Positions 9,299 through 19,094 of a DNA stretch of 64,000 bases are shown in pieces (the first letter of the stretch is position 1; each line of letters begins with the position of its first letter). The DNA is from JAAYYY01 sp964579295 (GTDB lineage: Bacteria; Chloroflexota; Anaerolineae; Promineifilales; Promineifilaceae): assembly GCA_964579295.1 (NCBI GenBank), contig CAZOGK010000005.1, positions 1-64,000 of the forward strand, read 5' to 3'. Under the pieces are notes generated by a model. The model ran no database searches. It worked only from the letters and a program-made list of their open reading frames with translations, and was not told the origin of the DNA. A program made the position numbers and the translations under genes.

Positions 9299-9874
9299 AT
9301 GCAGCGCATGATCATCATTCTGATAGTCCTGCTGGCGGCGCTGGCCGCCTGCACGCCGCCCACGGGCGAGCCTGACGCGCAGGAGACGGAGACGCCGGCT
9401 ACCAGCCCGGCCACGGAGCCGGCGGCTACACCGCAGCCCTCAGCCACGGCGCAGCCCTCGGCCACGGCGCAGCCCTCGGCCACGACCACTCCTGAGGAGC
9501 CGGCGCTCACGCCGGTGGAGGAAGTGGCGCCCCTGGAGCCGCTGCCCACCATCCCGCCGCCGCAGACGCCGGCGACCATCGAAGCGCCGGCCGCGCTGCT
9601 GGAGGAGCTGAAGGCCGACCTGAGCGAGCGCATTGGCGTGCCCGTCGACGCGATTGCCGTCGAGTTCGCCCAATCCGTGATCTGGCGCGACGGCTCGCTG
9701 GGCTGCCCGCAGCCGGGCATGATGTACACCATGGCCCTTGAACCGGGCTACCGCGTCATTCTCGTCGCCGAGGCCATGCAGTACGACTATCACACCAGCG
9801 AGCGGGGCGGCTTCGTCCTCTGTGAAGACGGCGGGCAGATCGACCCCGGCTCTAACCTGCTGCCGACGGAGTAG
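9299..9874 (+). CDS. Lipoprotein with Pro/Thr-rich linker
   Basis: Exported lipoprotein of 191 residues. The signal peptide ends in the lipobox LAAC with the lipidated C18. A low-complexity linker follows (about residues 25-90) with three near-identical QPSATA units. The C-terminal domain contains 'WRDGSLGCPQPGMMYTMAL', 'PGYRVILVAEAMQYDYHT' and two more Cys, a conserved pattern I have met in Chloroflexota and cyanobacterial secreted proteins but cannot name. ATG 9299 has the RBS GAGGAGAG 4 nt upstream; an in-frame ATG at 9275 lacks one. Function unknown, likely on the outer face of the membrane. Confidence 0.82.
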   Translation: MQRMIIILIVLLAALAACTPPTGEPDAQETETPATSPATEPAATPQPSATAQPSATAQPSATTTPEEPALTPVEEVAPLEPLPTIPPPQTPATIEAPAALLEELKADLSERIGVPVDAIAVEFAQSVIWRDGSLGCPQPGMMYTMALEPGYRVILVAEAMQYDYHTSERGGFVLCEDGGQIDPGSNLLPTE

Positions 9875-9886
9875 CCGGCCGGCGGC

Positions 9887-9922
9887 GAGAGCTGACAGGT
9901 TTGCGCAAACCTGTCAGCTCTC
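9887..9922. repeat. Perfect 36-bp palindrome (family D hairpin)
   Basis: An 18-bp arm, GAGAGCTGACAGGTTTGC, is followed directly by its exact reverse complement. A degenerate copy is at 56551-56580, also between convergent genes. No T-run follows, so it is probably a 3'-end hairpin and not a classical terminator. Confidence 0.85.
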
Positions 9923-9950
9923 CTGTCGCAGCGCCCAGCCTGCCAAAAGA

Positions 9951-9986
9951 AAGAGGCGGGACCTCTCGGTTGAGGTCCCGCCTCTT
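9951..9986. terminator. Bidirectional intrinsic terminator
   Basis: Stem AAGAGGCGGGACCTC (9951-9965), loop TCGGTT, and the exact complement at 9972-9986. It has an A-rich left flank and a T-rich right flank, so it can serve both the lipoprotein gene (+) and the subtilase gene (-). Confidence 0.85.
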
Positions 9987-10015
9987 CTCTTTACCGTTGC
10001 TCCCCGCTCAGGAAC

Positions 10016-12649
<2,634 letters not shown>

Positions 12650-13080
12650 CATTTTCTCCTTTTGAATGTGGGACTTGAGGGCTGGAGTGGAAGGTGACAC
12701 TGGCAGACTGCTGGGCGGCTTTGTTTGCAGGGCTCTCCCGATGCCTCGTCCTTCCGTCCAACCTCCTGGCTGCCATGTGAGCTACAATGCTTTCTTCGGC
12801 ACAAGGAAATGAATACGGTCTTACTCTACGCGATAGATACAACCCTCCTTTACGGCTGCTTCACTGGTAGAGCCCGCCCGATGTTGCACAGAATAGGTGC
12901 TGTCCGTCCTCGCCTGGCCACGGGCTCGACTGTTAGAACGGGGCACAATATAGCGTATCCGATTAGCGTGCGCAAGAATCTCGTAAGAAGATGGCGAATG
13001 GCATGGGTGCAGGTTACAAGGCACTGGTTACGTTTTTATTGTACGTTGTGTCCAATCATTTGTATCTATTTTCGTGAGAT

Positions 13081-13106
13081 CTGTCAGGTTGGCGGCAACC
13101 GGACAG
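13081..13106. repeat. Imperfect TCAGGTT hairpin (family A-like)
   Basis: CTGTCAGGTTG, 4-nt loop, CAACCGGACAG. One mismatch in the arms; it resembles the dispersed hairpins at 28468 and 57881. Confidence 0.5.
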
Positions 13107-13132
13107 CTCCTGCCAGGCGCGCCGGTCGGGTC

Positions 13133-13199
13133 GGGCGAGGCAGGCCGGATGGGTCGTTGCGCCGTTCTCTGCAGCAGCTATTGGCCGCCTGCCTCGCCC
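13133..13199. repeat. Dispersed repeat family C, copy 1
   Basis: Terminal inverted repeats GGGCGAGGCAGGC (13133-13145) and GCCTGCCTCGCCC (13187-13199) enclose TTGCGCCGTTCTCTGCAG. The same layout and core recur at 17376-17429. Possibly a very small MITE or a structured RNA element. Confidence 0.65.
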
Positions 13200-13221
13200 C
13201 TACGTCCGCCGTCTATCGTTC

Positions 13222-13271
13222 AACTTTAACCTTTTACTTTCAGCCACCCACTGACCACTGCCCACCTCCCC
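13222..13271. repeat. Heptad tandem repeat H2
   Basis: Seven-nt periodic sequence (for example TAACCTT, TTACTTT, CCACTGA, CCACTGC, CCACCTC) just upstream of tilS. Confidence 0.5.
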
Positions 13272-13281
13272 CATTCAGCTA

Positions 13282-13287
13282 TATACT
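13282..13287 (+). promoter_or_regulatory. -10 box of tilS, leaderless type
   Basis: TATACT lies 8 nt before the tilS ATG, so transcription would begin at or next to the start codon. No RBS is present. Confidence 0.5.
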
Positions 13288-13295
13288 TGCTCACT

Positions 13296-14750
13296 ATGGA
13301 CCTCGTTGCCCATGTCACGGACTTTCTAGGCGGCGTAGCGCTGCCGGCAGGCGGGCCGCTCATCGTGGCGCTCAGCGGCGGGCCGGATAGCCTTGTCCTG
13401 CTCCACCTGCTGGCGCGGGCCGGCGCGGCGCCGCCCGGCCTGCCGCTGCTTGCCGCCCACCTGGACCACGGGCTGCGTCCGGAGTCGGCCGCGGAGGCCG
13501 CCCGCGTCGCCGCCCAGTGCGCTGAGTGGGGCGTGGCGTGCGTCGTCGAGCGGGCAAGCGTGGGCGCCCTGGCGCGCGCAGAGCGGCTCTCCGTGGAAGA
13601 AGCGGGCCGGGGCGCGCGCTACACCTTCTTGCGTCGCCTGGCGGCCGAACGGGGCGCCGCCGCCATCGCAACCGGCCACCACGCCGGCGACCAGGTGGAG
13701 ACGATTTTGCACCATCTCGTGCGCGGCAGTGGCCTGGCCGGGCTGCGCGGCATGTTGCCCGTTACCCGGCTCCAGCCTGGCGCCGGGCAGCCGGCGCTGC
13801 TGCTCCTGCGCCCGCTGCTCGACGCGCCGCGCCAGGCGATAGTGGACTACGCGGCCGCGCATGCCCTGGACCCCATCCTCGACCCCAGCAATGAAGACCC
13901 TGCCTTCACCCGTAACCGTATCCGCCACGAACTGCTGCCTCTGCTGGAGCAGCTCAACCCGGCTATCCGCGAGCAGCTGCAACAGAACGCGGCGGTCATC
14001 GCCGCGGAGGACGCCTACCTGGCGGAGCAGGCGGCCGCCGGCTGGGCGCGCGTGGCCCAGGAAGAAGGGCCGGGCTGGCTGCGCGCTGACCTGCAGGGCT
14101 GGCGCCGGCTGCCCCTGGCGCTGCAGCGGCGCACGCTGCGCCAGGCGCTGCAGCGGCTGCGCGGCAGTATGGCCGACGCCGGCTTCCGCACTGTCGAGCA
14201 GGCGCGCGCGGTAGCGGCCAGCGGCGCCACCGGCGCCCAGGCCATCCTGCCCGGCGGCCTGACGCTCACCGTCGGCTACCAGAGCTGGCTGCTGGCGCTG
14301 CCCACGGCCCAGCCGCCCGGCGACCTGCCCCAATTGCCCGGCGACGAGCCGCTGCGGCTGCCGCTGCCCGGCGCGGTCGCTCTGGCCAACGGCTGGCAGC
14401 TCAGCGCCGAGCTGCTGGACGCGCCGCCCGCCGAGCTGGACGCCGCCGGGCGCTGGACGGCCCATCTGGACGCCGCCGTCGCCGGGGAGCCGCTCTGGCT
14501 GCGCCCGCGCCGGCCGGGCGAGCGCTTCCAGCCGCTGGGCATGGACGGCCGCCATGCGCGCGTTAAAGATGTCATGATGGCCGGCCAGCTTGCCGCCCCG
14601 CTACGGTCGCGCTGGCCCATCGTCGCCAACGAGGAGCATCTGCTATGGGTCGCCGGCTATCACATCGACCAGCGCGCCCGCGTCACGCCGGCCACGACGG
14701 CGACGGTGCGGCTCACCTGCCGGCGACAGCCGGGTGCGGGGCCGGGGTAG
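13296..14750 (+). CDS. tilS: tRNA(Ile)-lysidine synthase
   Basis: Converts C34 of the tRNA-Ile CAU anticodon to lysidine using ATP and lysine, an essential step for AUA decoding. The PP-loop ATPase motif SGGPDS lies at residues 27-32. The N-terminal domain also has LDHGLRPES and ATGHHAGDQVET. The C-terminal TilS domain contains 'WLRPRRPGERFQPLGM' and 'VKDVMM'. The length of 484 residues is normal. ATG 13296 is chosen over the upstream TTG (13287); there is no RBS, and a TATACT box 8 nt upstream points to a leaderless transcript. Confidence 0.95.
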   Translation: MDLVAHVTDFLGGVALPAGGPLIVALSGGPDSLVLLHLLARAGAAPPGLPLLAAHLDHGLRPESAAEAARVAAQCAEWGVACVVERASVGALARAERLSVEEAGRGARYTFLRRLAAERGAAAIATGHHAGDQVETILHHLVRGSGLAGLRGMLPVTRLQPGAGQPALLLLRPLLDAPRQAIVDYAAAHALDPILDPSNEDPAFTRNRIRHELLPLLEQLNPAIREQLQQNAAVIAAEDAYLAEQAAAGWARVAQEEGPGWLRADLQGWRRLPLALQRRTLRQALQRLRGSMADAGFRTVEQARAVAASGATGAQAILPGGLTLTVGYQSWLLALPTAQPPGDLPQLPGDEPLRLPLPGAVALANGWQLSAELLDAPPAELDAAGRWTAHLDAAVAGEPLWLRPRRPGERFQPLGMDGRHARVKDVMMAGQLAAPLRSRWPIVANEEHLLWVAGYHIDQRARVTPATTATVRLTCRRQPGAGPG

Positions 14751-14925
14751 GTGCGCGGCGGCTCCTGAGCCGCGGCGCCTGGTTTGTCGCCCGCCAGCCC
14801 ATCGGCTAGTATCTGCCGCTGTCAGGGAACGAATGGCAGTCGCGGCCGGCAGGCGGCGAGGCCTACCAGGATTTCGGAAAGCTGACGGGGCTTGCCGGCG
14901 GCGCACGGTGGATTGAAGGACGGCG

Positions 14926-15483
14926 ATGAAAACGGAAAAAGAGAAGATGCTCGCCGGCGAGCTGTACGATGCGACAGACCCGGAGCTGGCGGCCGGGCGG
15001 CGGCGAGCGCGGCTGCTGCTGGGGCGGCTCAATGGGTCGCGCGACGACGAGACGGCGCTGCGGCGCGCGCTGCTGCAGGAGCTGATAGGCAGCAGCGGGG
15101 CCAACCTGTGGATTGAGCCGCCCTTCTACTGCGACTACGGCAGCCATATCCACGTGGGCGATGACGTCTTCTTTAACTTCAACTGCGTCGTCCTGGATGT
15201 GGCCGAAGTGCGCATTGGCAGCGGCACGATGTTTGGGCCGGCGGTGCAAATCTACACGGCGACGCATCCCATCAGCGCCGAGGAGCGGCGCAAAGGGCTG
15301 GAGTCGGGCCGGCCGATTACGATTGGCTCTGAAGTATGGGTGGGCGGCGGGGCCATTATCCTGCCCGGCGTGACCATCGGCGACCGCAGCGTCATCGGCG
15401 CGGGGGCGGTGGTGACGCGCGACGTGCCGGCGGATGTGTTCGCGGCGGGCAACCCCTGCCGGGTCGTAAAAGAGCTGGCATGA
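14926..15483 (+). CDS. Maltose/galactoside O-acetyltransferase-like enzyme
   Basis: Transfers acetyl from acetyl-CoA to a sugar hydroxyl; cytoplasmic. It has 185 residues, the usual length. The Mac N-terminal domain (EKMLAGELYDATDPEL) is followed by a left-handed beta-helix. The catalytic His is in 'YTATHPISAEERR', and 'GSEVWVGGGAIILPGVTIGD' and 'AGNPCRVVKEL' are signature segments of the Maa/LacA/NodL group. The actual sugar cannot be read from sequence. Its stop overlaps the next gene by 4 nt (ATGA). Confidence 0.92.
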   Translation: MKTEKEKMLAGELYDATDPELAAGRRRARLLLGRLNGSRDDETALRRALLQELIGSSGANLWIEPPFYCDYGSHIHVGDDVFFNFNCVVLDVAEVRIGSGTMFGPAVQIYTATHPISAEERRKGLESGRPITIGSEVWVGGGAIILPGVTIGDRSVIGAGAVVTRDVPADVFAAGNPCRVVKELA

Positions 15484-16463
15484 GCGGCGCGTTCGCCGGC
15501 TTTGGCGTGGGCCACGTCACCGACGCCGCCAACCATACCGGCTGCACCGTCTTTCTCTGCCCGCCGGGCACGGTGGGCAGCGTGGACGTGCGCGGGCCGG
15601 CGCCGGGCAGCCGCGAAGCCGCCCTGCTGGCGCCGGAGAAGCCGGTGAGCGTGGTACACGCCGTCGTTCTCAGCGGCGGCAGCGCCTTTGGTCTGGCGAC
15701 GGCCGATGGCGTGATGCGCTATCTGGCCGAGCAGGGGGTGGGCCACCCTACCCCGGTGCGGCCCATTCCCATCGTGCCCGCGGCCATCGTCTATGACCTG
15801 TTCCTCGGCGGCGGACAGGCGCTGCCGGATGCGGCGATGGGTTATGCGGCAGCCCAGGCGGCGGCGGCCAGCCTGGGCGAGCTGCCGGCGCAGGGCAACG
15901 TGGGCGCGGGCGCCGGGGTGACGGTGGGCAAATGGAGCGGCTTTGCGCGCATGATGAAAGGCGGCTTTGGCGTCGCCGGCGCCAGCCAGGATGGGCTGGA
16001 GGTCTGGGCCGGGGCCGTGGTCAACCCGGTCGGCGACGTGCTCAACGCCGATGGCAGCGTGCTGGCCGGCGCGCGCGGCGACGATGGCGGCTGGCACGTA
16101 GCGCAGGACCCGTACCGCTGTTTCCCCGAGCGGCCGCCGGTCTGGGTGGGCACGAACACGACGCTGGTGGTGATTGCCACCAATGCGCCGCTGAACAAGG
16201 TCGGCTGCTACCGGCTGGCGCAGCGCGGGCACGATGGGCTGGCTGTGGCCCTGCGTCCGGCGCATACATCGCACGACGGCGATACGGTCTTTGCCCTGGC
16301 TTCTGGCGCCTATGAGGGTGAGGACGCGGGCCTCGACCGGGTTGCCAATGTGGCCGTGGAGGTTGTGGCCGAGGCGATCCGCAACGGGGTGCGCGCGGCG
16401 GCCAGCGTGGCCGATGTGCCCGGCCTGGGGCTGCTTCCGGGACTGGCGGGCAGCGTTGGCTGA
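15480..16463 (+). CDS. P1 family (DmpA-like, S58) peptidase homologue
   Basis: Similar to self-cleaving N-terminal nucleophile aminopeptidases, 327 residues. Signature segments are 'GFGVGHVTDAANHTGCTV', 'VLSGGSAFGLATADGV', 'GNVGAGAGVTVGKW' and 'GAVVNPVGDV'. In the family the self-cleavage site is a Ser or Thr after GGxG; here the segment reads MKGGFG-V165-AGA, so the expected nucleophile position is Val. It may use another residue or may not be an active peptidase. The ATG overlaps the acetyltransferase stop by 4 nt, and the 3' end overlaps the following hydrolase. Confidence 0.85.
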   Translation: MSGAFAGFGVGHVTDAANHTGCTVFLCPPGTVGSVDVRGPAPGSREAALLAPEKPVSVVHAVVLSGGSAFGLATADGVMRYLAEQGVGHPTPVRPIPIVPAAIVYDLFLGGGQALPDAAMGYAAAQAAAASLGELPAQGNVGAGAGVTVGKWSGFARMMKGGFGVAGASQDGLEVWAGAVVNPVGDVLNADGSVLAGARGDDGGWHVAQDPYRCFPERPPVWVGTNTTLVVIATNAPLNKVGCYRLAQRGHDGLAVALRPAHTSHDGDTVFALASGAYEGEDAGLDRVANVAVEVVAEAIRNGVRAAASVADVPGLGLLPGLAGSVG

Positions 16464-17295
16464 GCCGGAGTTCACCCTGCCCGCCCACCCGCGCCGCGGG
16501 GCGGTGATTGCGGGCGTGGGCACCAGCTACTACTTTGCGGGCGCGCCAGATGCGCCGCCCATCATCCTGCTGCACGGCATGTCGGCTTCGGCCGATAGCT
16601 TCCGCGAGCTGATGCACGCGCTGGCGGACGGATTCTACCTGCTGGCCCCGGACATTCCCGGCTTCGGCTACAGCGGCAACATGCGGTCCTATACGAAACC
16701 GCGACTGATGGAATGGCTGGGGGCTTTTATGGCCGACGTGGGCGTGCAGCGCCCCGCCCTGCTCGGCCACAGCTTTGGCGGCGCGCTGGCGCTGGGTATG
16801 GCGGCGGCGGCGCCGGACCAGGTGGGCCGGCTGGTGCTACTGGCGCCCTCGCTGCTGGCGGCCGACCGCTACCCGGGCTGGTTGCGGGCGACGGGGGAAT
16901 GGCGGCTGGCGCGCTGGCTGCTGGGGCTGGGCACAGCGTTGTCGCGCGTCAATCTGGGCCGGCAGTCGCGCAAGGCGTTTTACCGGCCGGAGCGCTTTGG
17001 CCCGGCGCTGTGGCAGCGGCGCGCCGCCGATTACCGCATGGCGCGCGCCTCCGGCGAAGCGCTGCGCGCCTCGGCGCTCTATAACGGGCGCGAGGCGCTG
17101 GCAGCGGTGACGCAGCCGACGGCCATTATCTGGGGGCGCAACGACCCGGTGCTGCACCCGTCGGGCGCGGCGGAGCTGGCGGCGCTGCTGCCCAACGCCG
17201 AGACCCGCGTCTACCTGCTGGAAGAGTGCGGCCACATTGCGATGATTGAGCAGTTTGAGCAGGTGGTGGGCATTGTGAGGGAGTGGCTTTTGTAG
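16456..17295 (+). CDS. Alpha/beta hydrolase
   Basis: A hydrolase of about 280 residues with an intact catalytic set. The oxyanion motif is HGMSAS, the nucleophile Ser lies in GHSFGG, an Asp is in WGRNDPVL and the His is in EECGHIAMIE. A lid region separates the nucleophile and the acid. The start is uncertain: TTG 16456 overlaps the previous stop by 8 nt and begins just before conserved sequence; no ATG is suitably placed. It ends the acetyltransferase-peptidase-hydrolase operon. The stop codon (17293-17295) is followed directly by a heptad repeat. Confidence 0.82.
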   Translation: MAEPEFTLPAHPRRGAVIAGVGTSYYFAGAPDAPPIILLHGMSASADSFRELMHALADGFYLLAPDIPGFGYSGNMRSYTKPRLMEWLGAFMADVGVQRPALLGHSFGGALALGMAAAAPDQVGRLVLLAPSLLAADRYPGWLRATGEWRLARWLLGLGTALSRVNLGRQSRKAFYRPERFGPALWQRRAADYRMARASGEALRASALYNGREALAAVTQPTAIIWGRNDPVLHPSGAAELAALLPNAETRVYLLEECGHIAMIEQFEQVVGIVREWLL

Positions 17296-17358
17296 GAGTT
17301 GCGAGTTGCCAATGGCGGTGCGGGATGCAGGGTGCAGGATACAAGGAACAGGATAGGT
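17296..17358. repeat. Heptad tandem repeat H3, left part
   Basis: Nine 7-nt units in strict register (GAGTTGC, GAGTTGC, CAATGGC, GGTGCGG, GATGCAG, GGTGCAG and others), starting at the first base after the hydrolase stop codon. Confidence 0.8.
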
Positions 17359-17375
17359 AGGGGTCAGACACCCAG

Positions 17376-17429
17376 GGCAGACCGGATAGGACCTTGCGCC
17401 GTTTTCTGCAGGGTGCTGGCCGGTCTGCC
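17376..17429. repeat. Dispersed repeat family C, copy 2
   Basis: GGCAGACCGG (17376-17385) and CCGGTCTGCC (17420-17429) enclose the core TTGCGCCGTTTTCTGCAG shared with copy 1. Confidence 0.65.
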
Positions 17430-17440
17430 TCGCCGCTACG

Positions 17441-17489
17441 CACAATCTACAATCTGCCATTCGCAACTCGTAACTCGCAACTCGTAACG
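17441..17489. repeat. Heptad tandem repeat H3, right part
   Basis: Seven units (CACAATC, TACAATC, TGCCATT, CGCAACT, CGTAACT, CGCAACT, CGTAACG). These are complementary in style to the left part, with family C copy 2 between them. Confidence 0.8.
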
Positions 17490-17500
17490 CCTGCCCCCGC

Positions 17501-17528
17501 TTGCATTCTCAGGGCAATTTGTCATAAT
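17501..17528 (+). promoter_or_regulatory. Promoter of the unknown zinc-finger operon
   Basis: TTGCAT (17501-17506), 16-nt spacer, CATAAT (17523-17528), followed by AGGAG (17552-17556) before ATG 17568. Confidence 0.55.
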
Positions 17529-17567
17529 CTTCAGAATTGCAGCTGACCTTCAGGAGCAGAGCGCCAC

Positions 17568-19094
17568 ATGGCCTACGGGACGAGATTAGTTGCCCGCGCC
17601 CTTCCGAGCGAGATCCGGGTGGTGGAGAGGTACCGCTACACGGCGCTGGTGCGCAGCCTGCCGCAGGTGTCGGCGGCGGCCGAGCAGCCGGCGCTGGGCC
17701 TGATTGAAGGGCGGGTTCCCTACGACGGGCAGCGCTATTTTCCCGGCGCGGCGCTGGACGACGTGCGCGCGGCGCTGCGGCGGCAGCCGGCGCTGAACGG
17801 CGACGACGAGACGGCGGAGCCGCTGCGGGCGCACATTGGCCACCTGCTGGTGACCGACTACGGGCGCAGCCGGCTGGCGCAGAGCGCGGACGTGGCGCCG
17901 TATGGGGCGACGCCGCTCTCGATACCGCTCTCCAGCAGCGAGCTGCGCGGGCTGGACGACCTGAACCGGGGCCGGCAGGAAGGGCGGGCGCTGGTCAGCT
18001 ATGAGCCGCAGCCGCCGGCGCCCCCGCCGCTGCACATTGCCGTGACAATTTCCGACGAGGATGGGCTGGTCGGGCGGCAGGCGGCGCTGCAGGCGGCCGG
18101 GGAGGCTGGGGAACTGAAGACAGCGGAGCGGCTGCGCAACGAGCTGGCGGAGGAGCTGCAGCGCAAGGCGGAGTTTGCGCCGCATCTGCGCTTTGCCTTT
18201 GACGTGCAGCTGGAGCTGGCGGCGCCCATTGGCCTGGCCGGCGACCCGGCGCCGCCGCTGCTCAAGGAGCTGTGGCTGGACTGGCCGGCCCTGGCCTCTT
18301 ACCGGCGGCTGCTGCTGCAGGTGGAGGATCGCGACGGCGAGATGCAGCCCTACCCCATCGCCTATGATCCGGCGCGGAGGCGGCTGCACTGGGGCGGCCT
18401 GCGCTTTGTGCCGCCGACGGAGGCGACGCGCAACGGCCTCTTTCTCTACCAGGCGCCGCGCATGGAGCTGTTGCTGCGCGAGCCGGGCGAGCTGCTGGAC
18501 GTGGCGACGCTCAGCGGCGGGCTGACGGTGGAAATGGACGCGCTGATGTCCGGGCTGGCGCTGCGCTATTTTGACGCGACGGGCCGCGCGCGGGAGACGC
18601 CCGTGGCGAGCAAGAGCGTGCTGGAGGCGGCGCTGACGGTGGACGTGGCCGACTGCTTTGAGCGGCGCCGCTATTCGCCCTACCAGTTCGTGCAGTTCCC
18701 GGGTATGGCGCTCAACCGCATGCGCCTGGGCGATATCCTGGCGCTGCTGGCGTCGATGCAGTTCACGGTGATTGGCGAGCCGGAGGAGATTGTAGACGAG
18801 GACGCGACGCCGTTCGGGCTGGGCAGCCGGCTCTTCCTGGTGACGGCCACACGCGCCGAGGGGGCCAGCCAGCTGCGCCTCTGGCTGCTGGTGGGCGGGC
18901 AGCTATTGCAGACGGAGCGGCGCCGCGAAGGGGCGGAAGGTGGCGACAGCCACCGGACGCTGCGCGGCAGCGGCGACCTGACGGTAGCCATGCGCGCCGA
19001 GCTGGACGGCAGCAGCCAGGAGCCGGTGGAGGCGCTCAACGAGCTGCACAAGCGGCTGAAGCGGCGCTTCCATTTCGAGCGGGTGGTGCGCTAA
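17568..19094 (+). CDS. Unknown protein, first gene of a three-gene operon
   Basis: I do not recognise this 508-residue protein. It has no signal peptide, membrane segment or cysteine cluster, so it looks cytoplasmic. A charged helical stretch at about residues 165-205 (GEAGELKTAERLRNELAEE) could form a coiled coil. The flanking parts are beta-rich and have repeated 'LRFAFDVQLEL'-type strands. The ATG has AGGAG 11 nt upstream and a plausible promoter before it. The stop touches the GTG of the next gene, so the two are coupled. A role in a complex with the two zinc-finger partners is inference. Confidence 0.75.
   Translation: MAYGTRLVARALPSEIRVVERYRYTALVRSLPQVSAAAEQPALGLIEGRVPYDGQRYFPGAALDDVRAALRRQPALNGDDETAEPLRAHIGHLLVTDYGRSRLAQSADVAPYGATPLSIPLSSSELRGLDDLNRGRQEGRALVSYEPQPPAPPPLHIAVTISDEDGLVGRQAALQAAGEAGELKTAERLRNELAEELQRKAEFAPHLRFAFDVQLELAAPIGLAGDPAPPLLKELWLDWPALASYRRLLLQVEDRDGEMQPYPIAYDPARRRLHWGGLRFVPPTEATRNGLFLYQAPRMELLLREPGELLDVATLSGGLTVEMDALMSGLALRYFDATGRARETPVASKSVLEAALTVDVADCFERRRYSPYQFVQFPGMALNRMRLGDILALLASMQFTVIGEPEEIVDEDATPFGLGSRLFLVTATRAEGASQLRLWLLVGGQLLQTERRREGAEGGDSHRTLRGSGDLTVAMRAELDGSSQEPVEALNELHKRLKRRFHFERVVR

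Larger units (their letters stand above)
12650..13295. other. Long intergenic region upstream of subtilase and tilS
   Basis: About 650 bp without a convincing gene. The first half (12780-13080) is less GC-rich and I recognise nothing in it. The second half contains an imperfect hairpin (13081-13106), a repeat of family C (13133-13199) and heptad repeat H2. The open frame through it has no coding character. Confidence 0.7.

Noticed and set aside
9887..9922. Simple intrinsic terminator for the 36-bp palindrome
   Set aside because: No T-run follows on either strand; the real terminator is the next hairpin at 9951-9986.
12725..13390. Open frame of 221 codons in the long intergenic region
   Set aside because: Runs through repeats into tilS in another frame; no RBS, no conserved pattern.
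17296..17489. CRISPR-like periodic repeats
   Set aside because: The period is 7 nt with no spacers of 25-40 nt and no cas genes; these are heptad tandem repeats.
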